The notes below the pieces were generated by a model. It ran no database searches. It saw only the letters and a list, made by a program, of their open reading frames with translations, and was not told the DNA's origin. The translations under genes were made by a program, and so were the position numbers. Positions 1 through 12,238 of a DNA stretch of 64,000 nt are shown here, piece after piece. Each line of letters opens with the position of its first letter. Position 1 is the stretch's first letter. The stretch is from positions 1,119,501-1,183,500 of the forward strand of contig JAJFZO010000695.1 of the NCBI GenBank assembly GCA_021397835.1, read 5' to 3'. Source of the DNA: Moringa oleifera (taxonomy: Eukaryota; Streptophyta; Magnoliopsida; Brassicales; Moringaceae).

Positions 1-699
1 TCAAAGTAAAAACAATAAGAACCAATAGCACATAAATAAGTAAGTTCCAAAGCATATAAAAGTCATTTGAAGATCTAAATGCTAAGAAATCGGGTTTCAA
101 AATCATTTGAAGGCTTTAACACTAAATATCCCATAATCTTTTCATAAGTAGATTATTATAGCCAGGTATAGATCTGTGTGGCCTCATCTTAAAATTACTA
201 TCAAAATTTATTTTTGGGTTTATCACTAGTATACTTGAGAGATTGTAGGCGTTTAATGTTTAAATATTAAAAGACATACGTATAACAAAGCATAAGCTCC
301 TCTAAATGCATGTTTCCCATTTAGCAAAATAAGGAGGTTTGAAAGCAGTACTTTCATTTGAACAAAATCTTCCCCATGTTTTTGTAATTCATACTAATCT
401 TTTTCATCCATGTGAAGCGCAAGTATGAAGGAACATATGCAAAGTACAAACATTCCTAATAGTTCATCCATTATCACCCACTTCTCATATCTAAATCAAG
501 CAATCATCAATATTTTAAACAATTCAATTTGGATGATTTTCATTCATTTTAAGATATTGATTATTCATTATCTTGTACTTAGAGAGTTAATTTTAAAAAT
601 TCAAATAAGGTCATGCATTGACAATAGCAAGATTGATTTTGTCAAAAGGAAGTTAGAGTTTGAAGAATGCTTCTCAATTAGAGAGAAAGGTTGAGGTGG
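1..699. other. AT-rich DNA, no gene seen
   Basis: Only short open frames with no recognisable domain occur here. The stretch lies directly upstream of the first recognisable LINE endonuclease-like sequence and may include the decayed 5' part of that element, but nothing in it shows this. Confidence 0.4.
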
Positions 700-3600
700 A
701 GGAATTGTAGTCTTTTAGAAAAAGCAAGAGGTACGTTCTTTGATTAATTACTCTCAAAATCATGTGGATATGCTAGTTAAAGATGGTGTGGGATTGCCAT
801 CGAAGTTAACTAGTTCTTATGATTTCCCTAAGAGAAGAATGAGGAAAGAGGCTTAGGAGTTTATTACGAGGTTGCGTAATTTTCTAATATGCCATGGGTT
901 TATATAGAGGATTTTAATGACATTCATCACCATAGTGAGAAAAAGGTTAGAGTGTCTAGGTCTTAGTGGATTGTGGAGGGGTTTTATAATGTTGTGGATG
1001 AATGCGAATTCATAGATCTTCCATTATTTTGATCCAATTTCACTTAAGAGCGGGAGAAAGGGACTAATTATCGGGTAGCGAAGAGACTTGACTGAGCTTT
1101 GGTATCATAGTCTTAAAAGTATATATCCTAATGTTATGCTCACAATTTAAATGGCTACTTAATCATACCATTATCCTACACTGTTGCAAACACAAACATG
1201 GAATAAAATCTAAAAGAAAGCTAAATTTATGTTTTAAAATTACTAGCTTCAAGAGGCTAAGTTTTCTGGTGTTCTTGACAATGCTTGGATTTGCAAAAGA
1301 GAGTAGGGAGTTTTGGAAAGGATAGTAGGTTGTTGTGCTGATGTGAAGAGTGGGAAACAAAACAAAGTTAATAGTTTTAAAAGGAAAATAAAAGAACAAA
1401 AAAGGCTGATTGGCTCATTAATTGTTAGGCAGGATCAAGAGTCATGGAAGAAGAGTAAAAAAAGAATTATCTAATATTCTACTCTAATAGGAAAAATATT
1501 GGACGCAAAGAACAAAGTGTTACTAGTTGGTAAATAGGGACTATAATAATAAATACTTCCATGGTATAGCTTTTACCTGAAAAAAAAAAAGATTAATACC
1601 ATTCAACATCTATTTGATGAGGAAGGAGCACAGTGAGAAAAAGGCAAAGATTTACAAAGAGTGGTTAAGCAGTATATTTTGAGTTATTTATAACTACTAG
1701 ACAACAAACCTATAGAGATAAGGTGGCTGGCTTGGTGGGGCAAAAAGTCACTTTCGATGATAACAAGAGGCTTCTTAAAGATTTCACAATAGATGAACTT
1801 GAGAGAGCTATGAAATAGACGCATCCTAATAAATCCATAAAGCTAAATGGGCTCAACTTTGATTTTTATTAAAGGTTCTATAATATATTGGGTCGTAATC
1901 TCTTTTTGACTATTGGTAAATGGATGAAAAATGGTAAGTTTCCTGAGAAACTTTTTAATACTTCAATTGTGCTCATTCCTAAATGTGAATGTCCTATGTC
2001 AATGAAGGACTTTAGGTTAATATTATTATGCAATGTTAGTTACAAAATAATTGCTAAAGTGTTGATTAATAGAGTTAAAAGGCTTAATATCTACTTTTAT
2101 TCCTGGTAGGTCCATTATGGATACTGTTTTGGTTACTTTTGAGTTTATTCATTACATGAAAAGGAAGTTGTAAAGAAAAAAAATAGGGAGGTGACACTTA
2201 CTGTGGATATAAGCAAGGAGTGTGATAGATTCTCATGGGAGTTTTTAAAGGATGTGATGCTATGTTTAGGCTTTGATAGAAGATGAGTGAATATAATAAA
2301 GTTATGTGTGACTACAATCATGTATAATGTTCTTGTGAATGGTGCAGAAGTTGGTCCTATAATTCTTAGTAAGGTTTTAAGACTAGTTGATCCATTATCA
2401 CTCTATTTTTTCTTTCTTTTTGATGAGGGATAAACTGCTTTAATTAGATTTGCTATTACTAATGGAGAGTTGCTTCGGTGAAGGTTATGCAAGGGTACCC
2501 TACAAGTTACTCACATACTATCTACAAGTGATAGTTTTTTTTTTTTAATTCAAAAGCTAATGTGATGGAATGTAGATTATGAAAATGATCTTAGTTGCTT
2601 ATGAGGAAGCTTTAAGTCAAATGATTAATTTTCAAAAGTCTGGTATTTTTAATGCCAATGTGATAGATAGGGAAAAAAGCATGATTTTTAGCTGCTTGGG
2701 TGTCTTATCCACTTTAGATATAAGCAAATACTTAAGACTTTCTTCTTTGATTGGGAAAAGCAAGAGAAGTACTTTTAATTTTTTAAAGGAATGCTTATGG
2801 AAGAGATTGCAAGGATAGAAGAATAAAATGTTATCAAGAGCAGGGAAGAAAATTCTAGTTAAATCAGTTAGCCAAGCCATACCTACATACTATATGAGTG
2901 TCTTCCTAATTCTTATCTCGCTTTGTGATGAACTTCAGCATATGTTGAATTCTTTTTGGTATGGATCTAAACAAAATGGAACAAAATATCCATTGGCAAA
3001 GCCAGCAAAAAATGTGTTTGAGGAAGAATAATAGAGGTATGGGATTTAGAGAGTTATGTGCCTTTAACTTAGCTTTACATGGGAAGCAAGCTTGAAAATC
3101 TAGTCACAAAGACTAAGTCACCAGTTAGGCATTCTAAAGCCAAATCCAAGTTATACATGGAGAAGCATTTGGTGCTTTTGTAAGGTGATAAAGGATGAAA
3201 ACTGTTGGAGGACTAGGAAAGGAAACTATATACCAGTTTGGAAGGACTCTTGGTTCAAGGATGATCATAACTTCAAAAGTTCAGTATATTCTTTGGTTGA
3301 ACTAGAACATAATATAGTTAAGGATCTCTGGCTGCTTGATTCTTGTGAGTGGGACATAAATTTGCTTAAGGAATTGTTTTATGAAAGGGATGTTAAAATG
3401 ATATCTAAAATTATGGTTACAAACTCTGGATTGAGGAATAAATTTATCTGGCACTTTATAAAAGATGGTCTTTATTTGGCCAAGTCTACATATAAGATTG
3501 CAATGGCTAATCAATGCTTTGAACCAATTCCAAGCTGCTTAAATAATGTAATTTGGCAGATATAGATAGCTCATAAGTTCAAGAATTTTATCTAAAGAGT

Positions 3601-4580
3601 ATGCAAAAATTTAATTCCCATGAGATATAGGCTGATTGAAAAAGGAATAGTTTTATAAAAGGAATGTCCACAATGTGCTGCAAAACTGAAAAGTTTATGG
3701 TGTGTTTTGATCTTGTGCCCTTATGCAAAAGAGTGCTATAAAGTAGCTAGCTTGATTTGTGATTCTCTAAGTATGTCATATTTTTGGGATTGGTTTTTCT
3801 TTGTGTTTAAAGAAATGGATCAGAAAACTAGAGCCAAATTATGTGTTATGATATGGTATATATGGAGAGCTAGCTATTCTAAAATTTGGCATGAAAAAGT
3901 AAGTAATCTTGATGTGGTAGTTAAATTTGGGTTGAATTTCCTTCTAGCTTGGACTATAGTAAGAACACTAGGTAGTGATGTGATACTAAAATCTAGATCA
4001 GATGTTATTGCCAGTTGGGCATATCTTGCCATTGGTTTCATGAAATGCAATATAGATGCTATGGTGTTTATAAAGCAGAATAAGGTAGGAATAAGTTTAA
4101 TAGTAAGGGATGACAAGAGCATTATAATCAGCTATAACATAAAAATAATCATAGGAAGGTTACTGCCTAGAAAAGCATAGTGCTAGGTACATTTTGAAGT
4201 TATATCATGGATTCTGTAGAACCATTTTAAGCATATGTTTAAAACTAACTCACTAGAGGTGGTCCATGCTTCTACTTCCCATGTCATTTGATGAATCTGA
4301 GTTAGTTGTGCCTATTAAAGATTTTGGAAATATTATTTTGAATGATATATATTTTTTTGTAATTAGGCATGTCAATAAAAGAGCTAACAATGTGGTCTAT
4401 GTCTTAGCTAGATCTTCAATGTCATTTATTGTGAGTCTATCAATTTGGCATGGGCTTCCTCTTTTCTTTGAGTGAGTCTATCAATTTGGCATGGACTTCC
4501 TCTTTTCCTTGAGTACTCATTTGTATTCAAGTTTACACAATTTATGGAAGTTTTCTTTTTGATCAAAAAAAGAAAAAAAC
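700..4580 (+). mobile_element. Decayed LINE (L1-type non-LTR retrotransposon)
   Basis: Fragments of a plant LINE polyprotein follow one another on the plus strand in the correct order, broken by many stops and frameshifts. An endonuclease-like stretch lies at about 860-1110 (motifs such as DFNDI and DECEFIDLPLF). The start of the reverse transcriptase is at about 1740-2110 (LIPK...DFRLI.LCNV.YKIIAKVL..R). The C-terminal RT and zinc-binding region is at about 2830-3570 (LSRAGK..LVKSV.QAIPTYYMS, then WKDSWF). An RNase H-like domain at about 3990-4470 starts near KCNIDA. The element ends near an A-rich stretch at about 4564-4580, as expected for a LINE tail. No target-site duplication was identified. 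The coding capacity is lost. Confidence 0.85.
4431..4512 (+). repeat. 41-bp tandem duplication inside the LINE 3' end
   Basis: Two head-to-tail copies of a 41-bp unit (4431-4471 and 4472-4512), each starting gtgagtctatcaatttggca, differ at two positions. They cover the end of the RNase H-like region. Because 41 is not a multiple of three, the duplication shifts the frame. Confidence 0.9.
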
Positions 4581-4820
4581 TTTATAAAGTTTCAATTTTA
4601 TTACAAGTTAGAGCATCTTCATGGTACTGCAACTTCTATAGAATTGTTCTATACTTCGTTTACTCTAACAAATTCAATAAGAGATAGTTTTGTTAGATCA
4701 ATTTAAGGTTAAACTTCTTTGGTTGGAAGTGAAATTGATTTTAATGATAGAATTGAAAAGAATTGAAAAGAAAATTGACCTTATAGGTTATATAAATTTT
4801 TTACAAATATTTTTATTTTT

Positions 4821-4825
<5 letters not shown>

Positions 4826-4859
<34 letters not shown>
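4826..4859. repeat. (TA)n(CA)n microsatellite
   Basis: A run of TA dinucleotides passes directly into a short CA run, a compound microsatellite in non-coding AT-rich DNA. Confidence 0.95.
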
Positions 4860-5942
4860 TACATCTTTTAACGCTAGTTCATGAAAATCCAATGTAAAAG
4901 ACCTAATTTAATTTTTAATTCAAAAAATAACAAGATTAATATATATATATTTATTTTAAATTAAATCGATAAGAATATATTAAATGAAGATCTTTAACCA
5001 CCGTTATCTAATATGTTCATAACTATCATTTATTTACTGGTACATTACATGATGAGTTTTGTGATTGTCGTGTAACGCAAAAATGATCATACATTATTTT
5101 AGATGATGATTTTTGCAACTCTCATTTATTTGTCAAGGTATTTAACGTTGCTATACTAGACGATCTTCAATGATAGTTAAGAAAAATATTTTTTGATTGC
5201 CAAGAAAAGCCTATTTTATTGTAGTATAAACAAACCGGTTACCTACCTAATAATGTGAACTTTTTGTGTAACTTTATATCTTCATTGCTCATTTTCTTTC
5301 CTAGTCAAGACTATGGTGACCATTATCCATTAAGCATCAGACCTAGAACTTGATGACAATGCCTTGAGAATCCTATGATTAGGAAGTGACAAAATGAAAC
5401 TCTATCATCACATTAATAATTGGATTACAATCTTCATTTTTTTAACAAAATACCAATATCTAAAAACTCATACCAAATATTAGAGCATCAAACAAAAATA
5501 AAATATGTCACTGAGAATATTTGATTTAAAAGACTAAAGAAAAATAAAATACAAAACTCTTTTTAACTTAACATTCAACAAATACTATCAAAAACTCAAA
5601 TCAAACGGAACTCTCTGGTAACATGCTTTTAACAACTGCTAAGAAATACTTGGGGAGAATCAACCGTGATTTCAACAATAAAGGAATGAACTTTAAGCAA
5701 GAAGAGAAAAAACTAGAATGATAAACTTGTGTATGAGAAAAAGAACGAAAAAAAGAAGAAAGAAAAGTTGAAATTCAAAATGATGACATGTTTATGATAT
5801 GATTCATTCATGGTTATCCTTGTAAGATTATTTTTATCTGAAAATCCAAAAATAAATGAAAATCAATCAAATAACTAAATGTGAATACTTTTGAAAATGT
5901 TCTTTTTATCTTTTATTATTGTGTCTTGGTAAATTGTTATTT

Positions 5943-5973
<31 letters not shown>

Positions 5974-6692
5974 AATGGCAGGTTAACTTTTTTGTTAATA
6001 TCTTCATTCTTTAGGGAAAAGATATAACTAGAAGTAGTGGGCATGATCTATTGATATTAAAATATTGGCTTATGATGACTTGTCTCCCTGTTAAGCCTTA
6101 TAAGTTCGAAAGTAGCACAAACAAAGATGAACCGGAGTCATATAGTAGGTGTGCCAGACTATGTGTCCATTTAAATGCAGCTCCCAACATGCCACCTAGT
6201 TTATAGTTTTGGAGGCTAACCCACCCTTCCCTCCACCTTCTCTAATAACTTACATTTGGCCTAATTACATTGTTTTTGCTGCAGATGAATCAGGCTATTT
6301 CAATCAATTAACAGTGTCCAATCTTGTTGGGTACAGCTTGCTTCATTCAGATATAACAAGAAGTTTCCCACTGCTTCACTCCAATAATTCTTTCCTTGGA
6401 AGTGATGTCTATAATTTTTTAGATGCATTTTTACAATCAATATCAACACATTACACCACTTATTTTCACCAAGGAACAGTCGATTACTCCTGTTTTCTTT
6501 CACCTTTCCAGGACATGGCACTGCATTACCATCTGCCTTGAGCTTTTCTTCATCAGCAGACCAAACCCAAAATCAATCCAGGGAAATACAGAGATCCACA
6601 GCACTCCCCTCTACTTAATAATTATTTATAATGACTGTAGCATGTTCAATCACATTCCAAGAGGATCAGCTATATAATCATCCTCGGCATTA
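4860..6692. other. AT-rich intergenic DNA and probable 3' flank of the FATB-like gene
   Basis: No coding sequence is recognisable. The stretch holds an AT microsatellite at 5949-5973. The last few hundred bases before 6693 lie downstream of the minus-strand FATB-like stop codon and probably include its 3' UTR. Confidence 0.5.
5949..5973. repeat. (AT)n microsatellite
   Basis: About twelve AT dinucleotides in non-coding DNA. Confidence 0.95.
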
Positions 6693-8561
6693 TCAAGCAG
6701 AGACTGGCATGGTAGATAGCTTCTTCTTCCATGTTGTCCTTCCTCTGACAATCTCTTCATATTGCTGCCCTCCTTCGATTTGGAGCAGATGTGTATATCT
6801 AAATGGCCTCTTATCCAAGGATCCCAAGAGTCCATTACCCTGGATAATTTCAGAGGCTAAAGTAGAGAGTCCATTCAGAAGTGTCATCTCATTGTTTTGT
6901 TGGGTACCATTGGCAAGAACTCCATCTTCCTCTGGTTCGCACAGTGATTGAACTGTATCCGAACTCCCACACTCTCTCCTGTATTCTAATATGATACTAG
7001 ACAGCTCGTGAGACTCCAGAAATTGGTCTGGGATTGTCTACAGAACAACCATTGAAGCTTAGGGTAAAGTATGGCTGATTGAGTTTGAAGATTTATGGAT
7101 TGTTTGGTATTACCTCAAGCATCCATCTCAAGTACTTCACGTTGTTTACATGGTGATTCATGTCCAGGTCGCTCCTCTTCGGCTGCATAGTAAGAAAATT
7201 GAAGAATCAGAATCTGTTTCTCATGCTTTCCTACTGACATAGTGAAGTCTGGTTTAGATGATTACCCTCAAATTGGAGTTCACATATTTTGCTTTATTAT
7301 CTAACTTCACGATTTTCTCAGGGACATCTTCTTTAATTGCTTGCTTCTCTATAAACCAAGGTGAGATCTCTGCCCTTACCTCTTCCGGCATCTTGGAGAG
7401 GCGCCTCGTTTGCTGGTTCATCATCACCCAGGTGCTTTTTTCCATATTTAAGTCATTAATTAGCACTAGGGATCATTAATGAAACTCGAAAAATATCTAG
7501 CACTTGAATGTTTGTTAAAAGTTACTGGCTTACCTGGTTGCACAAGCGAAAATCTGGCCTGTGGCTTGACTTCGGATTAGCCAGTCTCTTCTCATTCCGT
7601 TCTTTCCAGATGGGCCGACCCAAGTGTCAATCTCCATTATCTCACCCCTGCAAGGTTCATCCCCCAGCTACTTGTTATACCATTATAAGACTATCGAATT
7701 ATAAGAAGCTTCAGTCTAATGGAGATTCAATTAGCTGCTGTCAGGCTTGAATTCTGAAGTTGCGATTTTGGAGATCATAAGTTTCTATAATATTTTTTTA
7801 TGAGTTTGAAGACAGGTTTCTTTGATTGAGTTGATAGGCTCATAGAATTTTTCCTGATCCAAGGAAGATAGCAGGGATGGTAGAACTCACCATATCGGAT
7901 AGCGATCAACTTGAACATGCATCCTGGAGACAACCCATATGAGATTATTCCTCATCATCCCATGGGTGGCTCCAAATCCATTGCTGAGGAGTCCCGACAT
8001 CCATACATGATTCAGTGCTGTTTCCTACACATTCATGGACCTGTCTAAGTTTCATGTTGTCTGAATGTAAAGATTAACCCTCCCCAAATAGCTAATCATC
8101 TGCAAAAACCCTTCTACTGGAGTTCTCTTTTGTACATTGAAGGAAGAACTTAACAGTTTCGGGGTTATTACCTGAAGAAGATTGAGGATGCTCTCAAGTG
8201 TAGCAGTTTTATCAGGCCCAACCTCATAGGACCTAATCACGAGAGTCTGTCGGTAGCCAACACCCCCTTCAATGATCAAGCCTTGACGATAAGGATCAAC
8301 TAGTTGCTTCTTTGTTGGAATCTTTTGGCGAATTTGCTCCTCAGTGAGGTAACCCTTCTGAGAAACAGAGTCAACTGAAGTGAATGTGCTTGCCAAGCCA
8401 GCTGTTTGGTTTAGTGTGTCCACCTTGGTGGACCTGTTGAAAGTCCCACTAACACTGATGCTTTTGAGCTTTTGATTATTTAGAACCTTGTTATTCCCAT
8501 CAGAAGAATGTCCAACCACCGGATAGAAGGCTGTATAAGAGAAGAGAGACAATACAGCCAT
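6693..8561 (-). CDS. FATB: Acyl-ACP thioesterase, FATB-like, plastid (6 exons, 406 aa)
   Basis: The enzyme hydrolyses acyl-ACP in the plastid stroma, releasing free fatty acids for export and so setting chain length. Minus-strand exons are 8561-8172, 8024-7891, 7647-7534, 7434-7266, 7182-7114 and 7037-6693. All borders are GT-AG, phases match, and no stop interrupts the 1,221-bp CDS. Residues 1 to about 75 are Ser/Thr-rich, as in a transit peptide. Two hot-dog domains follow, starting near KKQLVDPYRQ. The second holds the catalytic set known from FatB: D276, N278 and H280 in DLDMNHHVNN, with E314 and C315 in EYRREC. The protein ends near VRGRTTWKKK. Two features are odd. I see no hydrophobic anchor segment before the first hot-dog domain, and the stretch between EYRREC and VRGRT is longer than I expect for FatB. 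A FatA-like enzyme is less likely, given VRAEISPWF and the overall motifs. Confidence 0.9.
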
Positions 8562-11500
8562 TTTCTTTGTCTGGGTAGATGTGAAGAAGTTTGAAACTGA
8601 GAAATGGGAATTGAAATGCTCTTATAGAAGTCACAGTGGCGGACTTGTCCAGAGCAAAGCTGAATATGGGACAGAATCCTGGAACATTTTAATAATATTG
8701 AATATATCAAGGAGGACCTTGAGCTTGCTGATTACATGGTTCTGGTGTTGCAAATTTTATCTTAGGGCCAATCGTTCAAGTAAAAACAAATAGAAGTTCT
8801 ATTTTCTCTTGGGCATTTTTGGGTGTGTGGGGACAAAAAGAGGTGACAATGCTTTTTGGTTGAATCCAGGAGCTTTTGTACCTGTTGAGCTTGGGGCTTG
8901 GCGTTTTCAGTGGGCCAAAGCAGTAGTATAGTATATTTCAGAGCCAGGAACACAAATTCTCCCTTAAGATTCTCTCTTTTCCACTGGACATCAATTAGGA
9001 CAGCATAAAGAACCTTTGACTACCATAAAGAGATACAGGATAGGTTTTCTTTCTTAGCAAGACTATCAGTTTCCACAATTACGGCTACCAGAACAAGAAA
9101 TTGATTCTTGAAAGGACCAAAGATAATGGCTTTAGTGGAAGTTCCTTTAGAGATGTTGAAAGGGATGATATATGCAATGGAACTTCTGGGTACTGAGACT
9201 TTTGCTAGTGAAGAGTACAAAGTGAATATGTTTCTTTGCTTTATTTGCCACTAGGCTGTGGTGAGAAGGAAGAGAATGTTGCTTGGAACCCTTTTTCCAA
9301 GAAAACTTGGGCCTTATATGTATGCTTACCAGTATATGATCCATACAACAAAACAGTTGCATTACTTGAGATGTTCTATAGCTACTAAAATTGATTCAAT
9401 CAACTCTATATATCATTGATGCTTAGGAATGGGTGAAAGAAAGTCTGGCAAGTGTCAGCAAACCGGTACGGGAAATTTCAATATCTGACATGTAAAGAAT
9501 GTAGTCTTATTTGGACCATGTGGTGATTGGAATGTTAACAGCATTGTGATAGGTGGAATCTGGACAAGACAAAGCATAGAAGTGGTATTCAGAAAAAGCC
9601 AAAAAGAGCACTATGACATCGACATTCCTTGAAATAGGGTTGGTACCTTGTGAAACTTAGTAAGACAAGCAGTAGTTTTAGTACGTTCAGTTTCTTTCTA
9701 TGTTAACTGACGAGAAAAAAAGAAGAATTGGACCCAACTTCCTTTCAGCCTTGGCCAAGCAAGCTTTCCATGTAGAGAATTTAATGCAGTGTTATCCATG
9801 CCTTGCAAATAGTTGTTTCTCTTCAATCTTCAGCCAGTATTACAATATTGGTAAACAGTCTGATTCAATTAATAATAAACTATTAATCCCAAGTATATTT
9901 GGGGCTAGATTCAGTTGAATACATGGTGAGGGGCAGCAAACAAAAAGCAACAATTTATAGGCTATTGTGCATATATTGACAAACCAGAAACTCTAACAGC
10001 AGTCCCCAGAAGGCCAGTTCATGTGTGATGTATGCTATGTGTGTAGGTCTGAATCTCCCTCCCTCATTGCACCACTGAAAGAATTGCATCAACAATGTCA
10101 TCCTACAATAAGCATCCTTTAACTCTTGCAATTATCTTCTGCAAACTCAATCGTATGGATGTGTCTACTCTTTTTCCCTTTCAAGAGATCAAAAACCAAT
10201 TTTATGCATTCAACTTCCCAGAACGGTCTTCCATAACTCAAACATCCACTTCAGTGACACCCATTCATTATAGCACCCTAGTGGATCAGCAAGGAAACAT
10301 TAAGACAGCAAGTTTTACACAGTTCTAAGCTGCAGTGAGTATGAAAAAGGACATGTCCACAGAAATACTTTTCACCAATTATATGTTAACAAATGCACCA
10401 ATTAGGAAAGTAATTACTCATGCTTATGTGAGAGACAAGTTAGCTGCCTAAGCCAATGAATATGCCCCATACTGAGGCCCTGTAATATTTGTATTCCCTG
10501 GAAATGAATATGCAATATGCATCCAGGTAGATTAATGAAGCCTTAGTTGACAATATCAGGGCATTGCTGATCAAGCAGTTGAAGAAATAGCAAAAGCAAC
10601 CACTATAGATAATTCATGCAGACGCTTCTATTTGCTTGGATGGATCAAATGCAAGGAAGATTAATAAGAGTTGAAGGAGATAATGTCACACATAAAACAA
10701 CGGTGAAAAAAAAAAAGCTTGGAACTTCCCTCTGAATTTTGTGGGATTTGTTTCGAATTAAGAAAACAATTTCTAGGACCTCAATTGGGATTTGCCACAT
10801 TCAACACTATGGAGGTTAGGCAATCCATTAAGAAAATCAAATAGATTGTACTCAGTAACCAGTAACACTGACAGAGGCAAAGATTAGGGAATGAATTCAC
10901 TTATGACAAGCTGCATGCAGCAAAAATGGAGGAGAATTGAATAAAACTTAAGTGGAACACAGATCACTGGCTAGGTTGCATAAGGGAAAGTGCAATGCGC
11001 AGTTCAAGGTTCCCGAGCTCATCAACACTTCCAAAGCACCACACTATGGTTTTGAAGAATTCATAAGCTAAGCAAAGCCAAAACAAGAAAGATTGTCCGG
11101 CTGAACCTGAGCTTTTCTAATATGGTTTTGTTTAGTCCTTGAGGTTTCCTAGAGCATAATTTAAATTATAAGAGGTATCATTCCAATTATCTTTCTTCTC
11201 CACTTAATAACCATTAAACCTACCCAGGCTGTCAGCTCCTCCCCCATAAACACTGTAGATAGAACCCTTTCTCAAAGCTATTTAGACCAACTACACCATA
11301 GAAGAATATGGCTTTCCGCCTTCTCGTGGTCCTTACATAAAAAACCTTGATTCACTATAATCTTTCCTGTCTTTCTCAAATTGCCAATGACAGAGAAAAA
11401 AAAGAAGATTTTTTTCGATCACTAGAATTTAATTTGGGACATAGATAGCTTCCCACCATAGCATGCAATCTGGTGATTATTATAAAAACAAGAAGGAAAA

Positions 11501-12238
11501 AGGAAACCCATTAATGCAAAAGAAAGACCTAAGTGTAAATTGATCAAATTCTGCTCAATTTGAAAAGCCACAAGGAATCACAGATAAGAAAGTATAAAAT
11601 GAGATGTAGCATATTTACAGGAGATCTATAAACTAATAGTATTTGGTGGAAAGCAATGGATCGTACATAAAAATCTGACCTGGATTACAAATAATAACTG
11701 CCACAATCTACATCAGGAATTAATAATGCCTCTACCCTTCTCTCCGTCCCAAAGTTTAAAAGAATGAACAAATACAGTTTACTTTCCTCAGGGATTTATT
11801 TTTAAAACTTGATACAGTGTTTTATTTCATCTATACCTGTTGTTGACTCTTTTGCAGCTTACCTTGGCTTCTGATACAATAACCAAATCCAAGGACTTCT
11901 TTTAACTATTACTCAGGTAGCACCCAGCCAGTGAATAAATGAGGTAAAAATTGAATCTGTGATCTATTAGGTCACCAAAGAGATGGATTGGCTGCTCCAC
12001 CCTGTAATCCATCAGCAGCAAGCACTCAGCAAATACTTCAGCTTCATTAGCTTCTAGCAACAATATTAGGAAAAAATTTCATCATAAGATAAACTCTAGA
12101 AAAGTGTGGGAATCTTACTTGCTGAATCATCCAAGAAATATACGAAGCGGTTGACAAAGCAACTTTACAAATCCCTCAGGAAACAAGCATATGCCCCAAC
12201 TGATCATTTGAGAAACCAGAAGTCCATAAAAGACTTTC
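8562..12238. other. Intergenic, low-repeat DNA upstream of the FATB-like gene
   Basis: This 3.7-kb stretch is less AT-rich than the transposon regions. It contains only short open frames (for example 9700-9918 plus and 9147-9362 minus) without recognisable domains and without transposon protein traces. The left end must contain the promoter and 5' UTR of the minus-strand FATB-like gene. The right end must contain the 3' UTR of the PPR gene. I see nothing else that I can name. Confidence 0.5.

Noticed and set aside
8480..8710. Open frame overlapping the FATB-like start on the minus strand
   Set aside because: It is in a different frame, has no recognisable domain, and most of it lies in the expected 5' UTR of the FATB-like gene.
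9020..9362. Two minus-strand frames with fairly protein-like composition
   Set aside because: They overlap in different frames and I recognise no motif or splice continuation. They are probably chance.
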